From NCBI GenBank assembly GCA_016209735.1, contig JACQVN010000061.1, positions 1-42,689 on the forward strand: 42,689 nt of DNA, written 5' to 3'. The position numbers and the translations under genes are program-made. This document shows positions 33,098 through 42,689 of the stretch, piece after piece (position 1 is the first letter of the stretch; each line of letters opens with the position of its first letter). This stretch comes from Candidatus Methylomirabilota bacterium (GTDB taxonomy: Bacteria; Methylomirabilota; Methylomirabilia; Methylomirabilales; 2-02-FULL-66-22). The notes below the pieces were generated by a model, which did no database searches, had not been told where the DNA came from, and saw nothing but the letters and a program-made list of their open reading frames with translations.

Positions 33098-34768
33098 ATG
33101 GTCCCGATCCCGCCACCCATGGATCCCATCCGGGCGCCGCGCGGCAGCACCCGTACGTGCAAGGGCTGGCACCAGGAAGCGGCCATGCGGATGCTCATGA
33201 ACAATCTCGACCCCGAGGTGGCCGAGCGGCCGCAAGACCTGGTGGTCTACGGCGGCGCGGGGAAGGCGGCCCGGAACTGGGAGTGTTACCACCGGATTGT
33301 GGACTGCCTGAAGAACCTGGAGAACGACGACACCTTGCTGGTCCAGTCCGGGAAGCCCGTGGGCGTCTTCCGCACCCATGAGTACGCGCCGCGCGTCCTC
33401 ATCAGCAACGCCATGCTGGTCCCGGCCTGGGGAACCTGGGAGAAGTTTCGCGAGCTCGAGGCCCTGGGCCTAACCATGTACGGTCAGATGACGGCGGGAA
33501 GCTGGATCTACATCGGGACCCAGGGCATCCTGCAGGGCACGTATGAAACCTTCGCGGCGGCGGCGGCGAAGCACTTCGGCGGGAGCCTCCAGGGAACGCT
33601 CACGCTCACCGCCGGCCTCGGCGGGATGGGCGGGGCCCAGCCCCTGGCCGTCACCATGAATGGCGGCGCCATCCTGGCGGTGGAGGTGGACCCCGAGCGA
33701 ATCGAGAAACGGGTGAAGACCGGCTACTGCGAAGTCATGACCCGGAACCTCGACGAGGCGCTCGACCTTGCCCTGACCGCCAAGCGAACCGGCGCCCCCA
33801 AGTCTATCGGCCTGGTGGGCAACGCCGCCGAGCTTCACCCGGAGCTGCTCCGGCGAGGCGTGCTCCCCGACCTGGTGACCGACCAGACGTCGGCCCACGA
33901 TCCGCTCAACGGCTACGTCCCGGCCGGCCTCAGCCTAGCGGAGTCTCGAGCGCTGCGGGGGAAGGACCCCGAGGAGCACATCCGCCGCGCCCTGGACTCC
34001 ATGGCGCACCACGTCCAGGCCATGCTGGAGTTCCAGCGGCGCGGGGCCGTCGTCTTCGATTACGGCAACAACATCCGCCAGCAGGCGCTCGGCCGGGGGG
34101 TCGAGAATGCCTTCGACTTCCCGGGATTCGTGCCGGCCTTCATTCGCCCGCTCTTCTGCACGGGTCGCGGGCCATTCCGCTGGGCAGCGCTGTCCGGAGA
34201 TCCGGCAGACATCGCCAAGATCGACGACCTGGTGCTGCGGGAGTTCAAGGACAACGCCCGCCTCGCCCGCTGGATTGCCATGGCCCGCGAGAAGGTGCAC
34301 TTCCAGGGCCTCCCCGCCCGGATCTGCTGGCTGGGCTACGGCGAGCGGAGCCGCCTGGGCGTCCTGGTAAACCGCATGGTCCGCTCCGGGGAACTCGCGG
34401 CCCCCGTGGTTTTCGGCCGCGACCACCTCGACGCCGGGTCCGTGGCCTCCCCCAATCGGGAGACCGAGGCCATGCGCGATGGAAGCGACGCCATCGCCGA
34501 TTGGCCCATTCTCAATGCGCTGCTCAACACCGCGGCGGGCGCTTCCTGGATCTCCGTCCACCATGGGGGCGGGGTGGGCATCGGATATTCGATTCACGCG
34601 GGCATGGTGGTGGTCGCGGACGGCGCCCCGGAGACGGAGCAGCGGCTGGAGCGGGTCCTGACGACCGACCCCGGCACCGGCATCATGCGGCACGCGGATG
34701 CCGGGTATCCCGATGCGATTGCCGCGGCGAAGACGCAGGGGGTCTCCGTCCCCATGTTGCAGGAGTAA
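33098..34768 (+). CDS. hutU: Urocanate hydratase
   Basis: 556 residues, the standard length. It converts urocanate to 4-imidazolone-5-propionate using tightly bound NAD+ as an electrophile. The NAD loop [10 protein letters not shown] is at residues 173-182. The N-terminal block [20 protein letters not shown], the central [16 protein letters not shown] and [11 protein letters not shown] (which carries the family's active-site Cys) are present, as is [15 protein letters not shown]. The start was chosen by the consensus ribosome site; two upstream in-frame ATGs would add 19 or 9 residues. It has its own probable promoter overlapping a palindrome. Confidence 0.97.
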   Translation: MVPIPPPMDPIRAPRGSTRTCKGWHQEAAMRMLMNNLDPEVAERPQDLVVYGGAGKAARNWECYHRIVDCLKNLENDDTLLVQSGKPVGVFRTHEYAPRVLISNAMLVPAWGTWEKFRELEALGLTMYGQMTAGSWIYIGTQGILQGTYETFAAAAAKHFGGSLQGTLTLTAGLGGMGGAQPLAVTMNGGAILAVEVDPERIEKRVKTGYCEVMTRNLDEALDLALTAKRTGAPKSIGLVGNAAELHPELLRRGVLPDLVTDQTSAHDPLNGYVPAGLSLAESRALRGKDPEEHIRRALDSMAHHVQAMLEFQRRGAVVFDYGNNIRQQALGRGVENAFDFPGFVPAFIRPLFCTGRGPFRWAALSGDPADIAKIDDLVLREFKDNARLARWIAMAREKVHFQGLPARICWLGYGERSRLGVLVNRMVRSGELAAPVVFGRDHLDAGSVASPNRETEAMRDGSDAIADWPILNALLNTAAGASWISVHHGGGVGIGYSIHAGMVVVADGAPETEQRLERVLTTDPGTGIMRHADAGYPDAIAAAKTQGVSVPMLQE

Positions 34769-34918
34769 CCCGGAGTATTCGTGCATGCTGCGCCTGCACT
34801 CATCACCCGGGCTTCGTCGTGAGCTCAGCCGAACGGTCAATCCTGAGTGCGCACCCCAGGGGCGCCGGAGTCGCTGCTGCCGAAAAGTAGTCCTTCTCTC
34901 GCCTCCCGGGAGGTCACT

Positions 34919-37900
34919 GTGAGACTTCTGGCGCCCTTCACCCGACGGCGTCTCCGGATCGCCGGGTTCTCTTTCGGCCTCCTCCTCGTCCTGTTCACCC
35001 TTTTCGGATTCTTCGCCCTCCCGCTTCTCTTGAAGTCCGTCCTTACCCAACAACTCTCGGAGGCGCTTCACCGACCGGCCAGCATTCAGGAAATCCGCGT
35101 GAATCCCTATGCCTTGTCCGTGACCGTCCGCGGTTTCAAGGTCTCCGAGCGGGACGGCCCGGAGACCTTCGTGGGCTTTGAGGAGTTGTATGTCAATGCC
35201 GAGCTCAGCTCCATCCTCCGGCGTGGGCCGGTCCTCAAGGAGATCCGGCTCACGCGGCCGGTCCTTCGGCTGGTCCGGCATGCGGAGGAGCGGTACAACT
35301 TCTCGGACCTGTTGACCCGGGCCAAACCAACCCCCGCGGGGCCGCCGGCCCGGTCCACCGAGCCTCTCCGCTTCTCCTTGAACAACATCGAAATCGTGGA
35401 GGGAAGCCTCGATTTCATCGACGAGCCGGTCGGGAAAACGCATACCGTCCGCGGCCTCCACATCGGCATTCCCTTCCTCTCCAATGTCCCGAGCGACGTG
35501 GACATCTTCACCGAGCCCAGAATCGAGGCGAAGATCAACGACGACGTCTACGCCGTGCGCGGCAAGACGAAGCCTTTCGCCGATTCCCTGGAGAGCAGGT
35601 TCGATGTCGACATCAGCGGGCTGGACATCCCGCAGTACCTGGCCTACACGCCGGTCCCGCTGAAATTCCGTGTCCCCTCGGGTGCGCTCGATGTCAAGAG
35701 CGCGATCTCCTTCATCCGGCAGAAGCAGTCGCAGACCCTCACCGTCACCGGGGATTTGATCCTCAAGGATTTCGCCCTCACCGACCGCCGCGACAATCCC
35801 ATCCTGAAGCTACCGGTCGTCGAGGTCGGCATCGCCCCCTCCGAGCCCCTGGCCCGGAAGATCCACGTGGCCACGCTGAACATCCAGGGACCCGAAATCA
35901 CCCTCCGTCGCGAAAGGGACGGCCTCACCAACATCCAGGCCGTGCTGCCCGATGCCCCGAAGGAGGCCCGCGCCAAAGGCGAACCGACCGCCGCCGAATC
36001 CACCACGCCCCCGACCTTCCTGGTGGATGCCATCCAGCTCACCGGCGGCAGGCTGCGCTTCGCGGACGCGGTGCCGGCGAGGCCTTTCCGGACCACCCTG
36101 CATCCCATCGAGCTCGCCGTGATGCAACTGGGGAACGCTCCCGACGCGCGGGCCAGCCTCAAGCTCTCGGCGCGCACCGAGGCTCGAGAGGACATCCAGG
36201 CCGAGGGAGAGCTTACGCTGGCCCCCCTCGCGGCCACGATCAAGACCTCGGTCAGGGGGATCCTCCTGACCAAGTACGCTCCCTACTACCAGGACCTGGT
36301 TCGCTTCACCCTCCAGACGGGCAAGGCGGAAACCGCTGCCGCCCTCCGCTACTCCGTGGGGAAGGACGCCCCCGCGATCCGCGCCACGGATATCTCTGTC
36401 ACCGTGCGAGACCTGGCCCTCGCCAACGAGGATGGCTCCGGCGAGTTTCTGCGTGTGCCCATGCTGGCCGTCAACGACACCGAGGTGGATCTGACGAAGC
36501 GCCAGGTGACGGTGGGAAGCCTTTCCGGCCAGAAGGGGGCCATGCAGATCACCCGGGATCCGCAGGGAGAGATGGTCCTCTTCCGGCTGCTGGCCAGTCC
36601 GGCCCCGGGGGAGAAGGCGGCAGCGGCTCCTCCGGCCGAGGCATCCGCCGCGGCCGCGCCCTGGGGGCTGGTGTTGCGCCGGGCGGCCTTGGATCAGTTC
36701 ACGCTCACCCTCGACGATCGCTTCACCTCGCCGCCGACCATCCTGACGCTGGAGAATCTCACGCTCAGGGCTCAGGACTTTTCCACCGCCAAGGGCTCGA
36801 CGGGGAAGGCCGATCTGAGCTTCCAGCTTGACCAGGCCGCCCAGGTGGGTCTGGCGACGGCGGTGAGTCTGGAGCCCCTCCAGGCGGACGGCCGCCTGGA
36901 AATCACACGGCTTCCCGTCCAGCGCTACGCCCCCTACTACCGGCGATTCATCGGCTTCGAGATCGAGGACGCGGTCACGGACGTCGCCACCAAGTTCAGC
37001 TACGCGCGTCCCGGCCCGGAGGCGGAGGTGAAGCTGACCGGCCTCGGCGTCTCGCTGGAGAATCTGCGGATACGGCTCCGGAAGGAACAGGAGGCGTTGC
37101 TGACCGTCCCGGCCCTGGCCGTCCGCAACGGCAGCCTGGACCTTGCGAAGCGGGAAGTGACCCTGGGGGAGGTCTCCAGCCAGAAAGGGGCCCTGCGCGT
37201 GGTCCGGTTCGGGAACGGGGCGCTCAATCTGCACGAACTCATGCCGCCGGCGCCGCAGGAGGCGGCGGCTCCCGCCGGCCCTCCTGTGCAGGCGGCTCCC
37301 GCCGCCCCCTGGGTGGTTGCCGTCGGGTCCGTTTCGCTGGCGGAGTACCGGGCGGATATCACCGACCGGGTGCCGGCCGAGCCTGTCTCCATCGCCCTCG
37401 ACCAGATCGACCTCCAGGCCGGCGAGCTGAGCACGAAACCGAACACCCAGGGGAAGGTGAACCTCTCCCTCAGGATCAACGAAACCGGCACCCTGAGGCT
37501 TGGCGGAAGCGTGGGCATCTCGCCGCTCGCCGCCAAGCTGGATCTCACCCTCAAGAACCTCGAGATCCGCCCCGTCCAGCCCTACTTCACGGACAGAGTG
37601 AAGATCGTGGTCTCGGAGGGGAGCGTGTCGGCTGCCGGCCGGCTCGAGCTGGCCGAGCGGGCGGGCGCCGGTCTCGGCGCCGCGTACAAGGGCGAAGCTT
37701 CCATCAACCGATTCGCTTCCATCGACAAGGCAAGGGCCGAAGATTTTCTGGGCTGGCAGTCCCTGGCTCTCAGCGAGATGGACTTCGGCCATAATCCCTT
37801 CCATTTCCGCGCCCGCAAGGTCGCCCTGGCGGATTACTTCGCTCGCCTCGTCCTGGATGGCGACGGCAGCCTGAACGTACAAGACGTCCTGGTCAAAGGA

Positions 37901-39175
37901 GACGGCGCGTCACCAATCCCCGCCGCGACAATGCCCGGCTCGGCCCCGGCTCCCCCTGCGGCGGAACAGGCCGCCGAAGCCCCCGTGGACATCAAGATCG
38001 ACGAGGTCACGCTGCAGGGCGGACGGGTCAGCTTCACCGACCGCTCGGTGAATCCCTCCTACGCCTCCACCATGGTGGAGCTGGGGGGTCGGATCTCGGG
38101 ACTCTCCTCCGCGCTCAATACGCTGGCGGACCTGAACCTCCAGGGGAGGCTGGAGCACTCCGCTCCGCTCGAGATCACCGGAAAGCTCAACCCGCTGGCC
38201 AAGGATCTCTACGCGGACCTGAAGGTCCGTTTCCGTGACATCGAGCTGAGTTCGGCCACCCCGTATTCCGGCAAGTACATCGGGTACTCGATCCAGAAGG
38301 GCAAGCTGAATCTGGACCTGAAGTACCTGATCGACAAGCGGAAGCTGGACTCCCAGAATGTCATCCTGCTCGATCAGTTCACGCTGGGCGATGCGGTGGA
38401 GAGCCCCCAGGCCACCAAGCTGCCGGTGAAGCTGGCCATCTCCCTTCTCAAGGATCGGAACGGGGAGATCAACCTGGACATCCCTGTCAGCGGAAGCCTC
38501 GATGACCCGCAGTTCAGCATCTGGAAGGTCGTCTGGCAGGCCATCGGCAACCTGATCGTCAAGGCGGTCACCTCGCCTTTCGCCCTGCTGGGCGCCGCCT
38601 TTGGCGGGGGCGAGCAGATGAGCTACCTGGAGTTCGACTACGGGAGCGCCGCCATCAACGCCGATGGGCAGAAAAAGCTCGACGCGCTGGCCAAGGCCAT
38701 GGTGAATCGGCCGTCGCTCAAGCTCGACATGGAGAGCTTCGTGGATGCCGAGCAGGACCGCGAGAGCCTCCGCAAGATCTTCTTCACCCGCAAGCTCCAG
38801 GCGCAAAAGCTCCTGGATCAAACCAAGCGGGGCCGCCCTAGGGTCCCGCTGGAGGAGGTGAAGATCGAATCCCAGGAGTACGAGAAGTACCTGAAGATGG
38901 CGTATGACTTCGCGAAGTTCCCGAAGCCTCGAAACTTCATCGGCATGACCAAGTCGCTGCCCGCTGTCGAGATGGAAAAGCTCATCCTCACCCACATCCA
39001 GGTGATGGACGACGACCTCCGCGCACTTGCCGCCGAGCGGGCCCATGCCGTCAAGGCCGCTCTGACGCGCGCGCAGGTGGCGCCCGAGCGGATCTTCGTG
39101 CTGACCCCCAGGGCCCTGACTCCCGAAAAGAAGGACACGCAGAGGGACAGTCGGGTCGAGTTCACGATCGGATAG
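34919..39175 (+). CDS. DUF748/AsmA-like large envelope protein
   Basis: 1,418 residues. One N-terminal membrane helix lies at about residues 13-38 (FSFGLLLVLFTLFGFFALPL), and the rest is predicted periplasmic. It has repeated beta-strand-rich DUF748 modules: three similar segments contain a LAKREVTLGEVSSQKGALRV or LTKRQVTVGSLSGQKGAMQI pattern, separated by Pro/Ala-rich linkers. The C-terminus has an OmpA-like stretch (LEFDYGSAAINADGQKKLDA) and ends in RVEFTIG. AsmA-like proteins are thought to bridge membranes or handle phospholipids; a specific role is inference. The GTG start is supported by GGGAGG. The size and the internal duplications are typical of this family. Confidence 0.88.
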   Translation: MRLLAPFTRRRLRIAGFSFGLLLVLFTLFGFFALPLLLKSVLTQQLSEALHRPASIQEIRVNPYALSVTVRGFKVSERDGPETFVGFEELYVNAELSSILRRGPVLKEIRLTRPVLRLVRHAEERYNFSDLLTRAKPTPAGPPARSTEPLRFSLNNIEIVEGSLDFIDEPVGKTHTVRGLHIGIPFLSNVPSDVDIFTEPRIEAKINDDVYAVRGKTKPFADSLESRFDVDISGLDIPQYLAYTPVPLKFRVPSGALDVKSAISFIRQKQSQTLTVTGDLILKDFALTDRRDNPILKLPVVEVGIAPSEPLARKIHVATLNIQGPEITLRRERDGLTNIQAVLPDAPKEARAKGEPTAAESTTPPTFLVDAIQLTGGRLRFADAVPARPFRTTLHPIELAVMQLGNAPDARASLKLSARTEAREDIQAEGELTLAPLAATIKTSVRGILLTKYAPYYQDLVRFTLQTGKAETAAALRYSVGKDAPAIRATDISVTVRDLALANEDGSGEFLRVPMLAVNDTEVDLTKRQVTVGSLSGQKGAMQITRDPQGEMVLFRLLASPAPGEKAAAAPPAEASAAAAPWGLVLRRAALDQFTLTLDDRFTSPPTILTLENLTLRAQDFSTAKGSTGKADLSFQLDQAAQVGLATAVSLEPLQADGRLEITRLPVQRYAPYYRRFIGFEIEDAVTDVATKFSYARPGPEAEVKLTGLGVSLENLRIRLRKEQEALLTVPALAVRNGSLDLAKREVTLGEVSSQKGALRVVRFGNGALNLHELMPPAPQEAAAPAGPPVQAAPAAPWVVAVGSVSLAEYRADITDRVPAEPVSIALDQIDLQAGELSTKPNTQGKVNLSLRINETGTLRLGGSVGISPLAAKLDLTLKNLEIRPVQPYFTDRVKIVVSEGSVSAAGRLELAERAGAGLGAAYKGEASINRFASIDKARAEDFLGWQSLALSEMDFGHNPFHFRARKVALADYFARLVLDGDGSLNVQDVLVKGDGASPIPAATMPGSAPAPPAAEQAAEAPVDIKIDEVTLQGGRVSFTDRSVNPSYASTMVELGGRISGLSSALNTLADLNLQGRLEHSAPLEITGKLNPLAKDLYADLKVRFRDIELSSATPYSGKYIGYSIQKGKLNLDLKYLIDKRKLDSQNVILLDQFTLGDAVESPQATKLPVKLAISLLKDRNGEINLDIPVSGSLDDPQFSIWKVVWQAIGNLIVKAVTSPFALLGAAFGGGEQMSYLEFDYGSAAINADGQKKLDALAKAMVNRPSLKLDMESFVDAEQDRESLRKIFFTRKLQAQKLLDQTKRGRPRVPLEEVKIESQEYEKYLKMAYDFAKFPKPRNFIGMTKSLPAVEMEKLILTHIQVMDDDLRALAAERAHAVKAALTRAQVAPERIFVLTPRALTPEKKDTQRDSRVEFTIG

Positions 39176-39213
39176 CCCGGATTCTTCACGGAAAGACTGT
39201 GAAGAATCCGGGC
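39175..39213. other. Long perfect hairpin between DUF748 and MscS genes
   Basis: GCCCGGATTCTTCAC, a 9-base loop, then GTGAAGAATCCGGGC: a perfect 15-bp stem starting at the last base of the DUF748 stop codon. No T-tract follows on either strand. It could stabilise mRNA ends or act as a weak terminator. Confidence 0.7.
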
Positions 39214-39242
39214 TTAATAAGGGTTTCAGGTAAGGAGTGCGC

Positions 39243-41042
39243 ATGGCGAGACCGCCGTTCGGCCTGGAATGCTCTTGTGCGCTGTGGCCTTTCCGGCTCG
39301 TCCTGGCGCTGACCGTCCTCCTGGCGCTCGTCGCTCCGGCCGGCGCCGCACCCGCCCCGGACCTCGAGCCGGACCCCCTGGGCCGCACCACGCCGCGCGG
39401 GACGGTGCTGGGGTTCATCCGGGCCGCGGCACGGGGGGATGACGAGCGGGCCGCCCAATACCTGGACACCCGGAGGATTCCTGGATCCTCCTTGGACCTG
39501 GCCCGCCAGCTCAAGGTCGTCCTGGACCGCAGCCTGCATGCCGACCTCGACTCCCTGAGCAACCGCCCCGAGGGCTCGTTGAATGACGAGCTGGCCGTCG
39601 GGCGAGATCGCGTGGGGGTGGTCAAGGTTTCGGCCGAACCGCTGGAGATCCTCCTCGACCGCGTGCAACACGGCCAGCGCCCGCCCATCTGGCTTTTCTC
39701 GGCCGAGACGCTGCGGGGGATCCCCCAGGTATACAACAAGCTGCGGGACACCTGGTTCGAGGAGCTCTTGCCTGGCTGGCTGGCCGGAGCGAAGCTGCTC
39801 GGCGCCCCGCTGTGGCAGTGGATGGCCTTCCTGCTCTCCATCCCCTTGGCCATCGGCCTGGCGTGGCCCCTCAACCGGCTCCTGCTCCCGATGATCCGAC
39901 TGCTCCTCCGCCGGATCCCTCACGAGTCGGAGGACAGGCTGCTCGGCCGCATCGCCAGGCCGCTCCGGCTTCTCGTCCTTGCTGTCACCATCCAGGCCGG
40001 GAGTTACCTCTTGCCCCTCTCCCTGGCCGCCCGCCAGTTCTGGACCCGGGTGTCCGCAACCCTGGCCGTCGTCGCCCTGTCCTGGATCCTGCTGCGGATG
40101 GCGGACATCGTGACGGATCTGGCGGCGACGCGGGCGGAGATCGCCAGCCGCCCCGGGAACACGGCTCTCTTGCGCCTGGTGCGAAGGCTCGCCAAGGCCG
40201 CGGTCTTCGTGGCGGCGGGCCTGGTCCTCCTGTACCGCGCCGGCGTGGATCTGACGGCCGCCCTGGCGGGCCTCGGCCTCGGCGGCTTGGCCCTGGCCTT
40301 CTCCGCCCAAAAAACGCTGGAGAACCTGTTCGGCGGGATCATGTTGATCTCCGACCAGACCCTGCGGGTGGGGGATTTTTGTCGGGTCGGCAACCACATG
40401 GGGACCGTGGAGGATATCGGGCTCCGCGCCACCCGTCTGCGGACGCTGGAGCGCACCCTTATCAATATCCCCAACGGCCAGCTTTCGACGATGGACATCG
40501 AAAACTTTGCCTGGCGGGACAAGATCCTGTTCCGCCCCGTCATCGGGCTGCGTTGCGAGACGACGCCCGACCAGCTTCGCTACGTCGTGGCCGAGATCCG
40601 CCGCCTGCTTTACGCCCACCCCAAGGTCGAGACGGAGTCCGCCCGCGTCCGGTTCGTCCGGCTCGGCGCCTCCTCGCTGGACATCGAGATCCAGGGCTAT
40701 ATCCGGGAGAGCGACTTCACCGCGTTCCTGGCCATCCAGGAGGATCTCCTGCTGCGCATCCTGGAGATCGTCGAGGCCAGCGGGACCCATGTCGCCTTCC
40801 TGTCCCGCATCACCTATCTGTCGCGCGACGCCGGACTCGACCCGGCCAAGCGCCAGGCGGCGGAGGATGCGGTTCGCATCTGGCGGGAGGCGCGGGAGCT
40901 CCCCTTCCCTGACTATTCCCGCGAGCGGATCGACGAGATGCGGGACACCCTCGAGTACCCCCCGGGCAACCCGGGGCCGCGTCCGCCGGGGGGGCAACCG
41001 CCCACGGGTCCTCCGGGGGCAAACGGCCGGGCCGGCGGGTGA
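39243..41042 (+). CDS. Mechanosensitive channel family protein (MscS type)
   Basis: 599 residues. The signal peptide is about residues 1-33. A periplasmic N-terminal domain runs to about residue 180, followed by several membrane helices. The MscS core is at about 345-430: LAGLGLGGLALAFSAQKTLE (the pore helix with Gly/Ala packing), ENLFGGIMLISDQTLRVGDF, and GTVEDIGLRATRLRTLERTL then IPNGQL. The cytoplasmic domain follows. It ends in a Pro/Gly-rich tail (YPPGNPGPRPPGGQPPTGPP). MscS channels open under membrane tension to release solutes. An AAGGAG site precedes the ATG; a GTG two codons earlier overlaps that site. Confidence 0.93.
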   Translation: MARPPFGLECSCALWPFRLVLALTVLLALVAPAGAAPAPDLEPDPLGRTTPRGTVLGFIRAAARGDDERAAQYLDTRRIPGSSLDLARQLKVVLDRSLHADLDSLSNRPEGSLNDELAVGRDRVGVVKVSAEPLEILLDRVQHGQRPPIWLFSAETLRGIPQVYNKLRDTWFEELLPGWLAGAKLLGAPLWQWMAFLLSIPLAIGLAWPLNRLLLPMIRLLLRRIPHESEDRLLGRIARPLRLLVLAVTIQAGSYLLPLSLAARQFWTRVSATLAVVALSWILLRMADIVTDLAATRAEIASRPGNTALLRLVRRLAKAAVFVAAGLVLLYRAGVDLTAALAGLGLGGLALAFSAQKTLENLFGGIMLISDQTLRVGDFCRVGNHMGTVEDIGLRATRLRTLERTLINIPNGQLSTMDIENFAWRDKILFRPVIGLRCETTPDQLRYVVAEIRRLLYAHPKVETESARVRFVRLGASSLDIEIQGYIRESDFTAFLAIQEDLLLRILEIVEASGTHVAFLSRITYLSRDAGLDPAKRQAAEDAVRIWREARELPFPDYSRERIDEMRDTLEYPPGNPGPRPPGGQPPTGPPGANGRAGG

Positions 41043-41130
41043 GCCGGCCGTGGCACGCGGTCAGCCGCGCCAATCGACGGCGGGCGAACAGCGCCTCAGG
41101 TAGCCTCGCCGCCCGGACAGGAGGGAGACC

Positions 41131-42408
41131 ATGATCCAAGCGGACCTCATCATCTCCGGCGCGTCGGAGCTCGTCACCGTGGCGGGAGAGCGCGGACGGC
41201 CGCGGCGTGGCCAGGAGATGGGGGAGCTCGGGATTATTCGGCAAGGGGCCCTGGCGGCCCGCCGGGGCCAGATCGTCTGGGTCGGTCCGACGGAGGAGCT
41301 CACTTCGGCCGTGCAGGCCATGGCCTTCGCCAAGCACATCAAGGCGGAGGGCAAGACCGTCCTGCCGGGCCTCGTGGACCCGCACACCCACCTCATCTTC
41401 GCCGGCAGCCGGGAGAACGAGTTCGCCCTCCGGATTCAGGGCAAGAGCTACATGGAGATTGCGGCAGCGGGAGGCGGGATCAACGCCACGGTGAACGCCA
41501 CACGGCAGGCCGGCAAGGATGAGCTGAAGCGGCTGGCGCAACGTTCCCTGGACCGGATGCTCAGCCTGGGTACGACCACCGTGGAGGCAAAGAGCGGATA
41601 CGGCCTGACCCTCGCCGCCGAGCTGAAGATGCTGGAGGTGATCCGGGAGCTCTCCGCCGAGGGCCCGTTGACCCTCGTTCGGACCTTCATGGGCGCCCAC
41701 GCGGTCCCCTCGGAGTACCGCGAGAACCCCGAGGCGTACGTCGACCTGGTGATCACCCGCATGATCCCCGAAATGGGAGCCCGAGGCCTGGCGCGCTTCT
41801 GCGACGTCTTCTGCGAGCAGGGGGTCTTCAGCGTGGAGCAGTCCGAGCATATCTTGCAGGCCGCGCGCCACGCCGGCATGGAGCTGCGCATCCACGCGGA
41901 CGAGTTGACAGATCAAGGGGGAGCGGCCATGGCCGCCCGCCTGCGGGCCCGGACGGCCGACCACCTCCTCTTTGCCAACGACGACGGCATCCGGCAGATG
42001 GCCGAGGCCGGCGTCATCGCCGTGCTCCTGCCGGGGACCGCCTACTTCCTCAACCTGCAGCGCTACGCCCGCGCCCGCGACATCATCGCCGCGGGGGTCC
42101 CCGTGGCGCTCGCCACGGACTTCAACCCCGGCTCCTGCATGACGGAGTCGATGCCGCTCATCATGAACCTCGCCTGTACGCAGATGCGCATGCTGCCGGC
42201 CGAGGCCATCACCGCCTCTACCATCAACGCCGCCTGGGCCGTCGGCGAGCAGGACCGGGTCGGCAGCCTGGAAGTCGGCAAGCAGGCGGACCTGGTGATG
42301 CTGGACGCTCCCAACCACGAGCACCTCTGCTACCACTTCGGCGTGAACCTGGTCGAGGCGGTGATCAAGAACGGCAAGGCCCTCGTCGAGCGGGGCCAGC
42401 GCAGGTGA
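41131..42408 (+). CDS. hutI: Imidazolonepropionase
   Basis: 425 residues, an amidohydrolase that opens 4-imidazolone-5-propionate to N-formimino-L-glutamate, the third step of histidine degradation. The metal-binding HxH is in VDPHTHLIFAGSRENEF. Other hallmarks are SGYGL, FMGAHAVPSEY, LRIHADEL and the late LATDFNPGS with the metal Asp. A GGAGGG ribosome site precedes the ATG. With hutH and hutU it gives the pathway to formiminoglutamate; hutG or hutF for the last step is not in the window. Confidence 0.97.
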   Translation: MIQADLIISGASELVTVAGERGRPRRGQEMGELGIIRQGALAARRGQIVWVGPTEELTSAVQAMAFAKHIKAEGKTVLPGLVDPHTHLIFAGSRENEFALRIQGKSYMEIAAAGGGINATVNATRQAGKDELKRLAQRSLDRMLSLGTTTVEAKSGYGLTLAAELKMLEVIRELSAEGPLTLVRTFMGAHAVPSEYRENPEAYVDLVITRMIPEMGARGLARFCDVFCEQGVFSVEQSEHILQAARHAGMELRIHADELTDQGGAAMAARLRARTADHLLFANDDGIRQMAEAGVIAVLLPGTAYFLNLQRYARARDIIAAGVPVALATDFNPGSCMTESMPLIMNLACTQMRMLPAEAITASTINAAWAVGEQDRVGSLEVGKQADLVMLDAPNHEHLCYHFGVNLVEAVIKNGKALVERGQRR

Positions 42409-42489
42409 TAGGAATTTGGGGTGATAGGTGGGTGATAGGTGATGGTGAGGTGAGGTGATAGGTGATAGGGGTGGGTGATAGGTGATAGG
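42404..42489. repeat. Heptamer-like tandem repeat array (unit GGTGATA)
   Basis: At least seven copies or near-copies of GGTGATA with short GG or GTG spacers, starting at the hutI stop codon. The next ~200 bases to the window end are GC-rich with no gene seen. Confidence 0.8.
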
Positions 42490-42689
42490 AAATTGCTTTT
42501 CGGGGGTCCGGCACGATCAGCCCTCCCCGGGGGCGCTGCCCGCAGACCCAGGGCGGGCGGCGGAGCCTCGGGCGGCGCGCGGTTCCGCCCGCCGGCCTCC
42601 CCGGACCGGGCGGGAGTATCCGGCGGACCGGAGGCGGTTGTCAAGGGCAAAGTTCTGGCGGCCCGGCCCGGCGTCGGCGCCCCCGGGGC

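Noticed and set aside
35810-37882. Long minus-strand open frame antisense to the DUF748 gene
   Set aside because: Same shadow pattern; the plus-strand protein has clear family repeats.
39186-40997. Long minus-strand open frame antisense to the MscS-type gene
   Set aside because: Shadow of a well-supported channel gene; no recognisable domain.

Overview
The window is GC-rich bacterial DNA with dense, mostly intact metabolic genes and long stop-free antisense frames, as high-GC genomes show. The mix of a TRAP transporter, a Liv-type ABC transporter, SelB, cytochrome bd and histidine degradation genes, plus very repeat-rich intergenic DNA, suits an environmental lineage such as Methylomirabilota/Rokubacteria (NC10) or a deep-branching relative of the former Deltaproteobacteria. 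That placement is inference; no rRNA or tRNA gene is present to confirm it.

Layout. 0-2.9 kb: the N-terminal part of a corrinoid protein, a PilZ protein, a P1 (DmpA-type) peptidase and tatA. 3.1-7.9 kb: selB, then a dctP-dctQ-dctM TRAP operon on the minus strand. 8.3-11.0 kb: a PAS-only protein, then a coupled trio on the minus strand (Cys-rich small protein, QueG-like double [4Fe-4S] protein, homocysteine-methyltransferase-family protein). 11.3-15.9 kb: cydAB, tag (3-methyladenine glycosylase), an aspartate/glutamate racemase and dgkA. 15.9-24.5 kb: a decayed accessory and defence region. It holds a two-gene operon of unknown function, a wrecked type III restriction-modification locus (mod, a RhuM-family gene, res), an apparently intact Schlafen/AlbA-type ATPase regulator, and scraps of a helicase, an HsdM-like methylase and a TRAP permease. 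24.6-42.4 kb: histidine catabolism and transport on the plus strand: hutH, a five-gene Liv-type transporter, hutU and hutI. Between these lie a DUF6639-like HEXXH protein, a very large DUF748/AsmA-like protein and an MscS-type channel.

How it works together. HutH, HutU and HutI give histidine -> urocanate -> imidazolonepropionate -> formiminoglutamate. The Liv cassette between them is probably the uptake system for histidine or another amino acid. The TRAP system is a separate solute importer. Cytochrome bd is a high-affinity terminal oxidase. SelB implies selenocysteine insertion elsewhere in the genome.

The most unusual signal lies between the genes. Many intergenic spaces carry arrays of short degenerate tandem repeats, mostly exact period 7 and also 8 or 9, with a different unit in each gap. 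In addition there is a ~28-nt palindrome in four copies, upstream of tatA, dctP, cydA and hutU, and an inverted pair of ~131-bp composite repeats enclosing the cydAB-tag-racemase block. The type III R-M locus is notable because three adjacent genes keep well-preserved sequence on both sides of large internal gaps or point lesions.
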